Shown piece after piece: positions 1-7,230 of a stretch of 51,075 nucleotides of DNA. Origin of the DNA: Lysobacterales bacterium (lineage in GTDB: Bacteria > Pseudomonadota > Gammaproteobacteria > Xanthomonadales > Rhodanobacteraceae); contig QUBV01000015.1 in NCBI GenBank assembly GCA_014338185.1, forward strand, positions 1 through 51,075. Direction: 5' to 3'. The position numbers and the translations under genes were made by a program. Under the pieces are notes generated by a model that made no database searches, was not told where the DNA came from, and worked only from the letters and a program-made list of their open reading frames with translations. How positions within the stretch are numbered: position 1 is the first letter of the stretch; each line of letters begins with the position of its first letter.

Positions 1-32
1 CGGCGGGCGGTGGCCGAAGCGGCCCGCAGGGG

Positions 33-87
33 GAGCGCGATGGATCGCGCTCATTGCGCCGTCAGCACACGGACGTGCTGTCGGCGC
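33..87. repeat. Two adjacent palindromes, REP-like
   Basis: A 9+9 nt perfect inverted repeat with a 2-nt loop (33-52) is followed at once by a second palindrome (56-87) with 13-nt arms, one T-T mismatch and a 6-nt loop. They lie outside any credible gene, downstream of the minus-strand RND permease gene. Stacked hairpins of this kind resemble REP/BIME-type elements and could also end transcription. The family assignment is inferred; the pairing is seen directly. Confidence 0.6.
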
Positions 88-160
88 AACCGGCCGCCGA
101 CCGCGGACCGCGCGCGCAGGATGCGCGCGAGGCGACGCTGCAGGGGCTGCCCTTCTCTTT

Positions 161-196
161 GGTGACTTTCTCTTGGGCAAGCAAGAGAAAGTCACC
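161..196. repeat. Perfect 14-bp inverted repeat, dispersed-repeat motif
   Basis: GGTGACTTTCTCTT (161-174) and its exact reverse complement (183-196) flank an 8-nt loop. The A/T-richer arms stand out in this GC-rich DNA. From general familiarity, very similar hairpins (often mis-annotated as peptides containing KEKVTK-like strings) recur between genes in Xanthomonadaceae-type genomes; this was not searched. The hairpin could act as a bidirectional terminator or RNA-processing stem. Confidence 0.65.
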
Positions 197-208
197 GGCC
201 CGCAGGGA

Positions 209-530
209 TGCGGGACGAACCCACCAGGGACGTGGGTCGGTTGTCGCGCCAAAGCGGACGACCGAACGACCACTAACGCCCACAAGCGCCAGCGACCCGC
301 CCAGTGCGGGACGAACCCACCAGGGACGTGAGTTGGTTGTCGCACCGAAGCGGACGACCGAGCGATCACCAACGCCCACAAGCGCCAGCGACCCGCCCGG
401 TGCGGGACGAACCCATCAGGGACGTGGGTCGGTTGTCGCGCCGAAGCGGACGACCGGACGACCACCAGCGTCCACAAGCGCGAGCGCCCCCCGAGTGCGG
501 AACGCACCCGCCGCGCACGTGGGTCCAGCC
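209..530. repeat. 96-bp tandem repeat, three copies plus a degenerate fourth
   Basis: Units beginning TGCGGGACGAACCCA start at 209, 305 and 401 (period 96 bp). A degraded unit starts near 496 and fades by about 530. Because 96 is a multiple of three, frames stay open on both strands and give 32-residue repetitive translations, but there is no ribosome binding site and no protein-like composition. I therefore treat the whole 1-563 interval as non-coding repeat DNA. Confidence 0.8.
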
Positions 531-563
531 CCACGCTGCGGCCAGCCCATCGCGCGTGCGTCC

Positions 564-3500
564 TCACGACGCCCCCGCCTGCGCGTGTGCGAGGGCATGG
601 CGCTCGCGGCGCGCCTTGAGCCAGTCGGAAAGACGCTCGAAGTACAGGTAGATCACCGGCGTGGTGTACAGCGTGAGCAGCTGCGACAGCAGCAGGCCGC
701 CGACGATGGCGATGCCCAGCGGCTTGCGCAGCTCCGAGCCGATGCCGTTGCCGAGCGCGAGCGGCAGCGCGCCGAACAGCGCCGCGGCGGTGGTCATCAT
801 GATCGGGCGGAAGCGCAGCAGGCAGGCGCGATGGATCGCGTCGTAGGCGCGCATGCCCTCGCGCTGCGCCTCGATCGCGAAATCGATCATGAGGATCGCG
901 TTCTTCTTGACGATGCCGATCAGCAGCACGATGCCGACGATGCCGTCGACCGACAGCGGCATGCCGAACAGGTACAGCGCGAGCAGCGCGCCGACGCCGG
1001 CCGGCGGCAGGGTCGACAGGATCGTGATCGGGTGGATGTAGCTCTCGTAGAGCACGCCCAGCACGATGTAGATCACCACCACCGCGGCGATGAGCAGCAG
1101 CACCGTGTCGGACAGCGAGGCGGAGAACTCGGCAGCCTTGCCGACGAAGCGGCCACGCACCTGCGGCGGCAGCTTGAGTTGCGCCTGCACCTGCTCGAAA
1201 GCGCGCACCGCGTCCGACAGCGAGTAGCCGGGTGCGAGGTTGAACGAGATCGTGACCGCGGGCAGCTGGTCCTGGTGGCTGACCACCAGCGGGGTGTTGC
1301 CCTGCTTGGCGGTGGCCAGCGCCGACAGCGGAATCGTGCCGCCACCGCCGAGCGCGATGCCGACGTTGCCGGTGCTGCCGATGCCGGCCGGCGTGGCCGA
1401 GTTGCTCGACTTGACCTGGCCGTAGCTGGTGGCATTGCTGCCGGTGAGCGCGCCGCCGCCGGTGCCGCGCACCGTAAGCTGGTCGAGCAGCGCGGTGCTG
1501 GTGCGGAACTGCGGCGCCACTTCCAGCACCACGCGGTACTGGTTGAGCTGGGTGAAGATGGTCGAGATCTGGCGCTGGCCGAAGGCGTCGTAGAGCGTGT
1601 CGTCGATGGTCTGCACCGGCACGCCGAGGCGGCTGGCCTTTTCGCGGTCGATGGTGAGTTCGAGCGCATTGCCGAGCACGGCGAGGTTGTTGTCGACGTC
1701 GGCGAGTTCGGGCCGCTGCTTGAGCGCCTGGGTCATGCGCGTGGCGTGGCCGGCCAGTTCGCCCGCATCGACCTGCGACAGCGAGTACTGGTACTCGGTT
1801 GGCGCCACGCGCGTGTCGAGCGCCACGTCCTGCACCGGCTTGAGGTACAAGGCCACGCCGGGAATGTGCGCGGCGGCCTGCTGCAGGCGCGGCAGCAGGC
1901 GTTCCAGCCCGTCGCGCTCGTGGCGCGGTTTGAGCACGATGCTGAGCTGGCCCTGGTTGAGCGTGGGGTTGATCGAGCCGGCGCCGATGAACGCGGCCAC
2001 GCCGGCCACGCCGGGCACGGTGCGCACCGCCTCGGCGACGGCCTTGGTGCGTTCTTCCATGGCCGGGAAGGCGATGTTCTGGTCGGCCTGCACCACGCCG
2101 GTGACGAGGCCGGTGTCCTGCTCGGGCAGCAGGCCCTTGGGAATGATCACGTACAGCCCGATGGTGACCACCAGCGTGGCCAGCGCGATCAGCAGCGTGA
2201 GGCGCTGGCGCGCGAGCACCCAGTCGAGCGAGCGCGCATAGGCGTCGAGCGTGCGCAGCCACAAGTCGCGCGGCCGGCCGCTGCGAGCGGCCAGCGCCGC
2301 GACGTCGGCATGGTCGCCTGCCGGCAGTGCGTCGGCGCGCAGCAGGTAGGCGCACATCATCGGCGTGAGCGTGAGCGAGATCACCATCGAGATCGCCACC
2401 GCGATCGCGAGCACCCAGGCGAACTCGTGGAACAGCCGGCCGGTCACGCCGGGCATGAGCAGCAGCGGCAGGAACACCGCGATCAGCGACACGGTCAGCG
2501 ACAGCACCGTGAAGCCGATCTCGCGCGCGCCGATCTCGGCCGCCTCGCGCGGCTGCTTGCCCTGCTCGATGTAGCGCACGATGTTCTCGATCATCACGAT
2601 CGCATCGTCGACCACGAAGCCGGTGGCCACGGTCAGCGCCATGAGCGACAGGTTGTCGAGCGAGAAGCCGGCGAAGGCCATCACGCCGAACGTGCCCAGC
2701 AGCGACAGCGGCACCGCCACCGACGGGATCACGGTGGCCCACAGCCGGCGCAGGAACACGAAGATCACCGCGATCACCAGCACCACGGTGAGGCCGAGCG
2801 TGAACTGCACGTCCTCGACCGAGGCGCGGATCGTCACGGTGCGGTCGGAGAACACCTCGAGCTTGACGTCGGCGGGCAGCAACGCCTGCAGCTGCGGCAG
2901 TTGCGCGCGGATGTCGGCCACTGTCTGCACGATGTTGGCGCCGGGCTGGCGGCGGATGTCGAGCAGCACCGCGGGCTTGCTGTTGGCCCACGCCGCGAGC
3001 TGGTCGTTCTCGACGCCATCGACCACCTGCGCCACGTCCGACAGCAGCACGGGCGCGTCATTCTTGTAGCTGATGATGGTGGAGCGGTATTCGGCGGCAT
3101 TGGCGAGCTGGTCGTTGGTGCCGATCGAGAAGCTCTGCACGGTGCCGTTGAGGCTGCCCTTGGGCGCGTTGACGTTGGCTTGCGTGAGCGCGCTGCGCAC
3201 GTCCTCGAGCGTGAGCCCGAGGTTGGCCAGCTGGGCCGGGTTGACCTGCACGCGCACCGCCGGGCGCACGTTGCCCGCGATCGACACCAGGCCCACGCCC
3301 GCGATCTGCGACAGGCGCTGGGCGAGGATCGAATCGGCGTAATCGTTGACCTCGCGCAGCGCGCGCGAGTCGGAGGTGAGCATGAGGGTCAGGATCGGCG
3401 CATCGGCCGGATTGACCTTGTTGTAGACCGGCGGGTACGGCAGGTTCGACGGCAGGGTGCCGCGCGCGGCATTGATCGCGGCCTGCACGTCCTGGCCCGC

Positions 3501-3809
3501 GTTGTCGATGTCGCGGCCCTGGTCGAACTCGATGATGATGGTCGACAGCCCGGCCGAGCTGTCCGAGGTCATCAGCGTCACGCCCGAGATCTGGCCGAGC
3601 TGGCGCTCCAGCGGCGTGGTCACCAGCGTGGCCATGGTCGACGCGCTCGCACCCGGGTACTGGGTGGTGACGATGAGGCTGGGCGCCTCGATGTCGGGCA
3701 GCGCGGCCACCGGCAGCGCGCGATAGCCGATCACGCCCAGCAGCAGCAGCGCGAGCATGAGCAGCGAGGTCGCGATCGGGCGGCGGATGAACAGCGTCGA
3801 GAAACTCAT
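564..3809 (-). CDS. RND multidrug efflux permease (HAE1, MdtC/MexW-like)
   Basis: A 1081-aa inner-membrane proton/drug antiporter subunit of the AcrB superfamily. The N-terminus MSFSTLFIRRPIATSLLMLA is the typical cytoplasmic start leading into TM1. The TM4 proton-relay pair DD is at residues 401-402 in GFVVDDAIVMIENI, and the second hydrophobic half near the C-terminus has the usual duplicated topology. Length fits the family (about 1030-1080). It lies 89 bp downstream of the membrane fusion protein gene on the same strand, so the two probably form one operon. No TolC-type outer-membrane factor or regulator is nearby, so the pump must borrow one. The sequence style is closer to MdtB/MdtC/MuxC than to AcrB, but substrates cannot be read from it. 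Confidence 0.95.
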   Translation of the reverse strand: MSFSTLFIRRPIATSLLMLALLLLGVIGYRALPVAALPDIEAPSLIVTTQYPGASASTMATLVTTPLERQLGQISGVTLMTSDSSAGLSTIIIEFDQGRDIDNAGQDVQAAINAARGTLPSNLPYPPVYNKVNPADAPILTLMLTSDSRALREVNDYADSILAQRLSQIAGVGLVSIAGNVRPAVRVQVNPAQLANLGLTLEDVRSALTQANVNAPKGSLNGTVQSFSIGTNDQLANAAEYRSTIISYKNDAPVLLSDVAQVVDGVENDQLAAWANSKPAVLLDIRRQPGANIVQTVADIRAQLPQLQALLPADVKLEVFSDRTVTIRASVEDVQFTLGLTVVLVIAVIFVFLRRLWATVIPSVAVPLSLLGTFGVMAFAGFSLDNLSLMALTVATGFVVDDAIVMIENIVRYIEQGKQPREAAEIGAREIGFTVLSLTVSLIAVFLPLLLMPGVTGRLFHEFAWVLAIAVAISMVISLTLTPMMCAYLLRADALPAGDHADVAALAARSGRPRDLWLRTLDAYARSLDWVLARQRLTLLIALATLVVTIGLYVIIPKGLLPEQDTGLVTGVVQADQNIAFPAMEERTKAVAEAVRTVPGVAGVAAFIGAGSINPTLNQGQLSIVLKPRHERDGLERLLPRLQQAAAHIPGVALYLKPVQDVALDTRVAPTEYQYSLSQVDAGELAGHATRMTQALKQRPELADVDNNLAVLGNALELTIDREKASRLGVPVQTIDDTLYDAFGQRQISTIFTQLNQYRVVLEVAPQFRTSTALLDQLTVRGTGGGALTGSNATSYGQVKSSNSATPAGIGSTGNVGIALGGGGTIPLSALATAKQGNTPLVVSHQDQLPAVTISFNLAPGYSLSDAVRAFEQVQAQLKLPPQVRGRFVGKAAEFSASLSDTVLLLIAAVVVIYIVLGVLYESYIHPITILSTLPPAGVGALLALYLFGMPLSVDGIVGIVLLIGIVKKNAILMIDFAIEAQREGMRAYDAIHRACLLRFRPIMMTTAAALFGALPLALGNGIGSELRKPLGIAIVGGLLLSQLLTLYTTPVIYLYFERLSDWLKARRERHALAHAQAGAS

Positions 3810-3898
3810 GCGCCGCTCCGCCGGATGCGTGGCACGGCGTTTGCGCGACGCGAGCGCGGCGATCCGGCGCGTGGACCGGGGTTGGGCCGGTTCATGGC

Positions 3899-5128
3899 TC
3901 AGTGCCTCGGGCCGCGCCCACCACCACCCGACGGGCCGCCGGCCGCCTTGAGCTTGGCCAGCTCCTCGGCGCTGAGCGGCGCCGCGGCCTGGCCGGGCGC
4001 GAGCGGCTGCACCTTGCTGCCGGGCTTGAGGCGGAACTGGCCTTCGGTGACCACGCGCGTGCCGGCGCTGAGCCCCTTGCTCACGAGCACGTTGCTGTCG
4101 CCCGCGTCACCACCGGGTTGCACCGGCTGCATCGCCACCGTGTCGTCGGGTTGCAGCACGTAGGCGTAGCTGCCTTCGGGGCCGCGCTGCACCGCGGTCG
4201 CCGGCACCACGATGCCGTCCTCGACCGTACGCACCCTGACACGCACGTTGACGAACTGCCCCGGCCACAAGGTGCTGTCGGCGTTGTCGAACTCGGACTT
4301 GACCTTGAACGTGCCGGTGGCGGTGTCGATCTGGTTGTCGATCACCTTGAGCACGCCGGTGGCGATGATGTGGGCATCGGTGCGGTCGAGCGCCGCGACC
4401 TCGACGCCATCGGGATCGGCCGCGAGCGCATCGCGCACCGCCGCGAGGTTCTGCTCGGGCAGCGTAAACATCACGTTGAGCGGGTGCACCTGGGTGAGCG
4501 TCACGATGCCGGTGCCATTGGCACTGACGAGGTTGCCCACGTCGACCTGGCGGATGCCCGCGATGCCGGTGATCGGGGCGACGATGCGGGTGTAGCCGAG
4601 CTGGGTCTGCGCATTGCTGATCGCGGCATCGTCGGCCGCCACGATCGCCTGCTGCTGGCGCACGCTCTGGCGCTGGTTCTCCAGGTCCTGGCCCGACACG
4701 AAGTTGCGCTTCATGAGTTCCTCGTAGCGCGCCAGCGTGCTTTGCGAGGCGGTCAGCAGTGCCATGTCCTGCTTCTTCTTGGCCAGCGCCTGGTCGTAGG
4801 CGGCCTGGAACGTGCGTGGATCGATCTCGGCGATGAGTTGGCCCTGCTTGACCTCCTGGCCTTCGCCGAAATGCAGCGCCTTGAGCTGGCCACTCACCTG
4901 CGCGTTGACCGTCACCGTGTTGAGCGCCTGCACCGTGCCCAGCGCGGTGAGATACACCGGCACGTCCTGCGCGACCGCGGCAACCACCGTGACGGGCACG
5001 GGCGCGCTGTCGCCACCGCGCTGCCAGCCGGCGCCGCCGGCAGTGCCGCGCGAGGAATACATGCGCCAGCCGATCACGGCGACGAGGGCGACGGCGACGA
5101 CGATCAGCGCGATTTTCCAACGCGACAT
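3899..5128 (-). CDS. RND efflux periplasmic adaptor (MdtA-like)
   Basis: A 409-aa membrane fusion protein that would link the neighbouring permease to an outer-membrane channel. It starts with the single N-terminal membrane anchor MSRWKIALIVVAVALVAVIG, followed by a split barrel-sandwich (lipoyl-like) half (VNAQVSGQLKALHFGEGQEV, GQLIAEIDPRTFQAAYDQA), a coiled-coil hairpin rich in Q/K/E, then the second half (QTQLGYTRIVAPITGIAGI) and a beta-barrel. An in-frame ATG 14 codons upstream exists, but the chosen start has an AAGGAC-type binding site and places the hydrophobic anchor at the terminus. It is first in the operon with the permease. The C-terminus is Gly/Pro/Arg-rich and probably unstructured. 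Confidence 0.93.
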   Translation of the reverse strand: MSRWKIALIVVAVALVAVIGWRMYSSRGTAGGAGWQRGGDSAPVPVTVVAAVAQDVPVYLTALGTVQALNTVTVNAQVSGQLKALHFGEGQEVKQGQLIAEIDPRTFQAAYDQALAKKKQDMALLTASQSTLARYEELMKRNFVSGQDLENQRQSVRQQQAIVAADDAAISNAQTQLGYTRIVAPITGIAGIRQVDVGNLVSANGTGIVTLTQVHPLNVMFTLPEQNLAAVRDALAADPDGVEVAALDRTDAHIIATGVLKVIDNQIDTATGTFKVKSEFDNADSTLWPGQFVNVRVRVRTVEDGIVVPATAVQRGPEGSYAYVLQPDDTVAMQPVQPGGDAGDSNVLVSKGLSAGTRVVTEGQFRLKPGSKVQPLAPGQAAAPLSAEELAKLKAAGGPSGGGGRGPRH

Positions 5129-5401
5129 GAGGCAGGTCCTTGCGGCTTGCGGGCAGGGCGGAAACATCACCGCGGCGAGGTGCGAAGGCTAGCAGCCGCG
5201 GCTGTATGGTGGAGCGCAACAGCGCGTAAATCCCTCTTTACAAAGCCCGTCCGCGCGCACGCGCAGGCGTGCGGCGCATCCGCTGCGCCACCGGGTACCG
5301 GCCGGGCTTGGGATGCCCAGACCACGCCACCATGTGCAAGGTTCCCGCGGCGTACCAGGACGCTTCCTGGCGACGATGCCGCGGCCCACCAAGGCATGCT
5401 G

Positions 5402-6046
5402 ATGAACCAGACCTGTGAGTTGCCCGCGTTGCCGCACGCGCCGATCCCGGCCGCGAGCCTGGATCCGCCGCCGCCGGCCGCTGCACGCGAGGCGGTCGCG
5501 GTGCTCGCGGGCGGCTGTTTCTGGTGTGTGGAGGCGGTGTTCCGCGAGCTCGAAGGCGTGCTCGGCGTGCGCGCGGGCTATTGCGGCGGCAGTACCGACA
5601 GTGCCAGTTACGAGGCGGTGTGCAGCGGCACCACCGACCACGCCGAGGCCATCGAGATCCGCCACGACCCGCAGCGCATCCGCTTTGCCCAGCTGCTGCG
5701 CGTGTTCTTCGCGGTGGCCCACGATCCGACCCAGCGCGATGGCCAGGGCAACGACCGCGGTCGCCAGTACCGCTCGGCGATCTTCTGCGCCGATGCGACC
5801 CAGCACCAGATCGCGCGCAGCTACATCGACCAGCTCGATGCGGCCGGCGTGTTCGCCGCGCCGATCGCCACCGAGCTCTTGCCACTGCGGCGTTTCCATC
5901 CCGCCGAGGCCTGCCACCAGGACTACGCCGCGCGCCATCCGCAACAGCCCTACATCGCGCTGGTCGCCGCGCCCAAGGTGGCCAAATTGCAGGCGCAGTT
6001 CGGCAGCTGGCTCAAGCCGGGCGCCGCGCGCGGAGTGCGTGCATGA
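5402..6046 (+). CDS. msrA: Peptide-methionine (S)-S-oxide reductase
   Basis: A 214-aa MsrA that reduces methionine-S-sulfoxide in damaged proteins. The catalytic Cys39 sits in the [11 protein letters not shown] motif, followed by the family stretches GYCGG, Y-E-x-V-C-S-G-T-T-x-H-A-E and [14 protein letters not shown]. There is an extra N-terminal segment of about 30 residues without an obvious signal peptide. AAGG lies 7 nt before the chosen ATG; another ATG two codons earlier would put it too close. The stop overlaps the msrB start as ATGA, so the pair should be translationally coupled. It is divergent from the efflux operon, with a 273-bp shared upstream region in which I could not fix a promoter. 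Confidence 0.95.
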   Translation: MNQTCELPALPHAPIPAASLDPPPPAAAREAVAVLAGGCFWCVEAVFRELEGVLGVRAGYCGGSTDSASYEAVCSGTTDHAEAIEIRHDPQRIRFAQLLRVFFAVAHDPTQRDGQGNDRGRQYRSAIFCADATQHQIARSYIDQLDAAGVFAAPIATELLPLRRFHPAEACHQDYAARHPQQPYIALVAAPKVAKLQAQFGSWLKPGAARGVRA

Positions 6047-6468
6047 GCCTGCGATCGGCATCCGGCCACGACCTCACGCCGCTGGCGCCGGACGAACGCG
6101 AGCGGCGCGCCGCGCGCCTCACGCCCGAGCAGCGCCATGTACTGCTCGCGAGCGGCACCGAGCGGCCGTTCTGCGGCGGCCTGCTGCATGAGCACGGCGC
6201 GGGCGTGTTCGCCTGCGCGCTGTGCGACCTGCCGCTGTTCGCCGCGACCGCCAAGTTCGACTCGGGTACCGGCTGGCCCAGTTTCAGCGCAGCGTTCGAT
6301 CCGGCGCACCTGCGCGAACTGCGCGACACCAGCCACGGCATGATCCGCACCGAGATCCGTTGCGCGCGCTGCGACAGCCACATCGGCCACGTGTTCGACG
6401 ACGGCCCGCCGCCAACCGGCCTGCGCTACTGCATGAACTCGGCCGCGCTGGCGTTTCGTCCCGGCTGA
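6043..6468 (+). CDS. msrB: Peptide-methionine (R)-S-oxide reductase
   Basis: A 141-aa MsrB that reduces the R diastereomer of methionine sulfoxide, complementing MsrA. The sequence shows the two zinc CxxC pairs (CALC and CARC), the SGTGWPSF substrate-binding motif, and the catalytic Cys near the end in [11 protein letters not shown], with [10 protein letters not shown] before it. It overlaps msrA by four bases (ATGA). With no export signal on either protein, a cytosolic repair role is likely. Length and motifs are complete, and nothing suggests decay. Confidence 0.96.
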   Translation: MSLRSASGHDLTPLAPDERERRAARLTPEQRHVLLASGTERPFCGGLLHEHGAGVFACALCDLPLFAATAKFDSGTGWPSFSAAFDPAHLRELRDTSHGMIRTEIRCARCDSHIGHVFDDGPPPTGLRYCMNSAALAFRPG

Positions 6469-6524
6469 TCGATCGACCGTGCGGCGCCATCGCGGCCGAC
6501 TCCAGCCCACGCGCCGACCGGCTC

Positions 6525-6668
6525 GCGATCCGCGAGGCATCGAAGAACTGGAAATCGATCCATCACTGGAAGCCGGCATTGCAGCGCTTCCAGTTGATGT
6601 TCGGCGAAGAGCGCGTGCCACTGGGTGCGCTGTGAAAATCGAGGTTACACCGTTCGTTTGACAGACCC
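6525..6668 (+). pseudogene. 3' remnant of an IS256-like (mutator) transposase with its terminal end
   Basis: An open segment ending at 6635 encodes about 36 residues including KNWKSIHHWKPALQRFQLMF and a closing GEERVPLGAL. This has the pattern of the C-terminus of mutator/IS256 transposases (tryptophan, then W-K-x-A-L-x-x-F, then F-x-x-R). Immediately after the stop comes a segment ending TTTGACAGACCC that would suit an IS terminal repeat. There is no upstream transposase body: msrB ends at 6468. It is therefore a relic. The family call rests on pattern memory, not alignment. Confidence 0.45.
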
Positions 6669-6730
6669 CACGAAGCGGTGTCGACTTGAATCGTTAGGCG
6701 CGGCCACGGAACAGTGAGTTGTTTTGGTTG

Positions 6731-6772
6731 TGGAAAGTCGACTCTGGAAAGTCGACTCTGACCCCAGTTTCC
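6731..6772. repeat. 14-bp tandem duplication and GGAAA...TTTCC element
   Basis: TGGAAAGTCGACTC is repeated directly at 6731-6744 and 6745-6758 and runs into TGACCCCAGTTTCC. The unit 6746-6772 begins GGAAA and ends TTTCC. Similar strings are familiar to me from REP-like repeats near IS200-type (RAYT) transposases in environmental proteobacteria; no such transposase is in the window. The rest of 6469-6795 shows no gene. Confidence 0.5.
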
Positions 6773-6795
6773 AACGGTGACATGCCGACCGTCGC

Positions 6796-7230
6796 TCAGC
6801 GCAGGCCCGTCGCTGGCTGGTGGGGACGGCTGCGCAGGTAGGCCGGCAGGATGTGACGAGCGCTGAGCGGCGCGACCTCGACCGGGTAGGGCGGCTGCGG
6901 GTCGATCCAGCACAGCTGCTCGATCTCGGCCTGGGCGCGCGGCGTGCCGGCGATGCGCACCACCCAGGCGTCGCCGCGCACGCGCATGCCGGCCTCGTGC
7001 ACCGCGTCGGCCTCGAACTCGCCCAGCGGCACGGCGCTGCCGGCAACCGGGCGCACGCCCAGTTCCTCGGCCAGTTCGCGCGCGAGCGTGGCGAGCGCAT
7101 CCTCGCCCGCGACGGGTTTGCCGCCGGGCTGGATGAAGATGCGCGAGCCGCGCTTGCGCACCAGCAGCACGCGACCGGCGTCGTCGGCGATCACCGCGGC
7201 CACGGTGCGGATCACGCGGGCTTGGCTCAT
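6796..7230 (-). CDS. NUDIX hydrolase
   Basis: A 144-aa protein with a complete NUDIX box (G-x5-E-x7-REL-x-EELG) at about residues 38-60, so it should hydrolyse a nucleoside diphosphate linked to another moiety using a divalent metal. The substrate cannot be assigned; small single-domain members act on oxidised nucleotides, NADH, ADP-ribose or others. The ATG overlaps the TGA of the upstream C25 peptidase gene as ATGA, so it is translationally coupled to an exported peptidase, an unexpected partner for a cytosolic house-cleaning enzyme. The reading frame extends far upstream inside the peptidase gene, but that part is antisense-type noise. Confidence 0.88.
   Translation of the reverse strand: MSQARVIRTVAAVIADDAGRVLLVRKRGSRIFIQPGGKPVAGEDALATLARELAEELGVRPVAGSAVPLGEFEADAVHEAGMRVRGDAWVVRIAGTPRAQAEIEQLCWIDPQPPYPVEVAPLSARHILPAYLRSRPHQPATGLR

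Noticed and set aside
62..651. Repetitive peptides in the 96-bp tandem repeat, open on both strands
   Set aside because: The period of 96 bp keeps frames open by itself; there is no ribosome site, and both strands look equally protein-like, which points to non-coding repeats.
54..4163. 1369-aa open frame opposite the RND efflux genes
   Set aside because: It is antisense to two clear genes; its composition (long His/Arg/Asp/Gln strings) is the usual by-product of high GC at third codon positions, and it has no ribosome site.
5193..5204. CAGCCGCGGCTG palindrome in the efflux/msrA divergent region as a regulator site
   Set aside because: Twelve GC-rich bases are not significant here and no regulator gene is adjacent.
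5402..6046. Unusual second cysteine in the MsrA motif GCFWC
   Set aside because: This GCFWC form is common in MsrA proteins outside the enteric bacteria, so it is not noteworthy.
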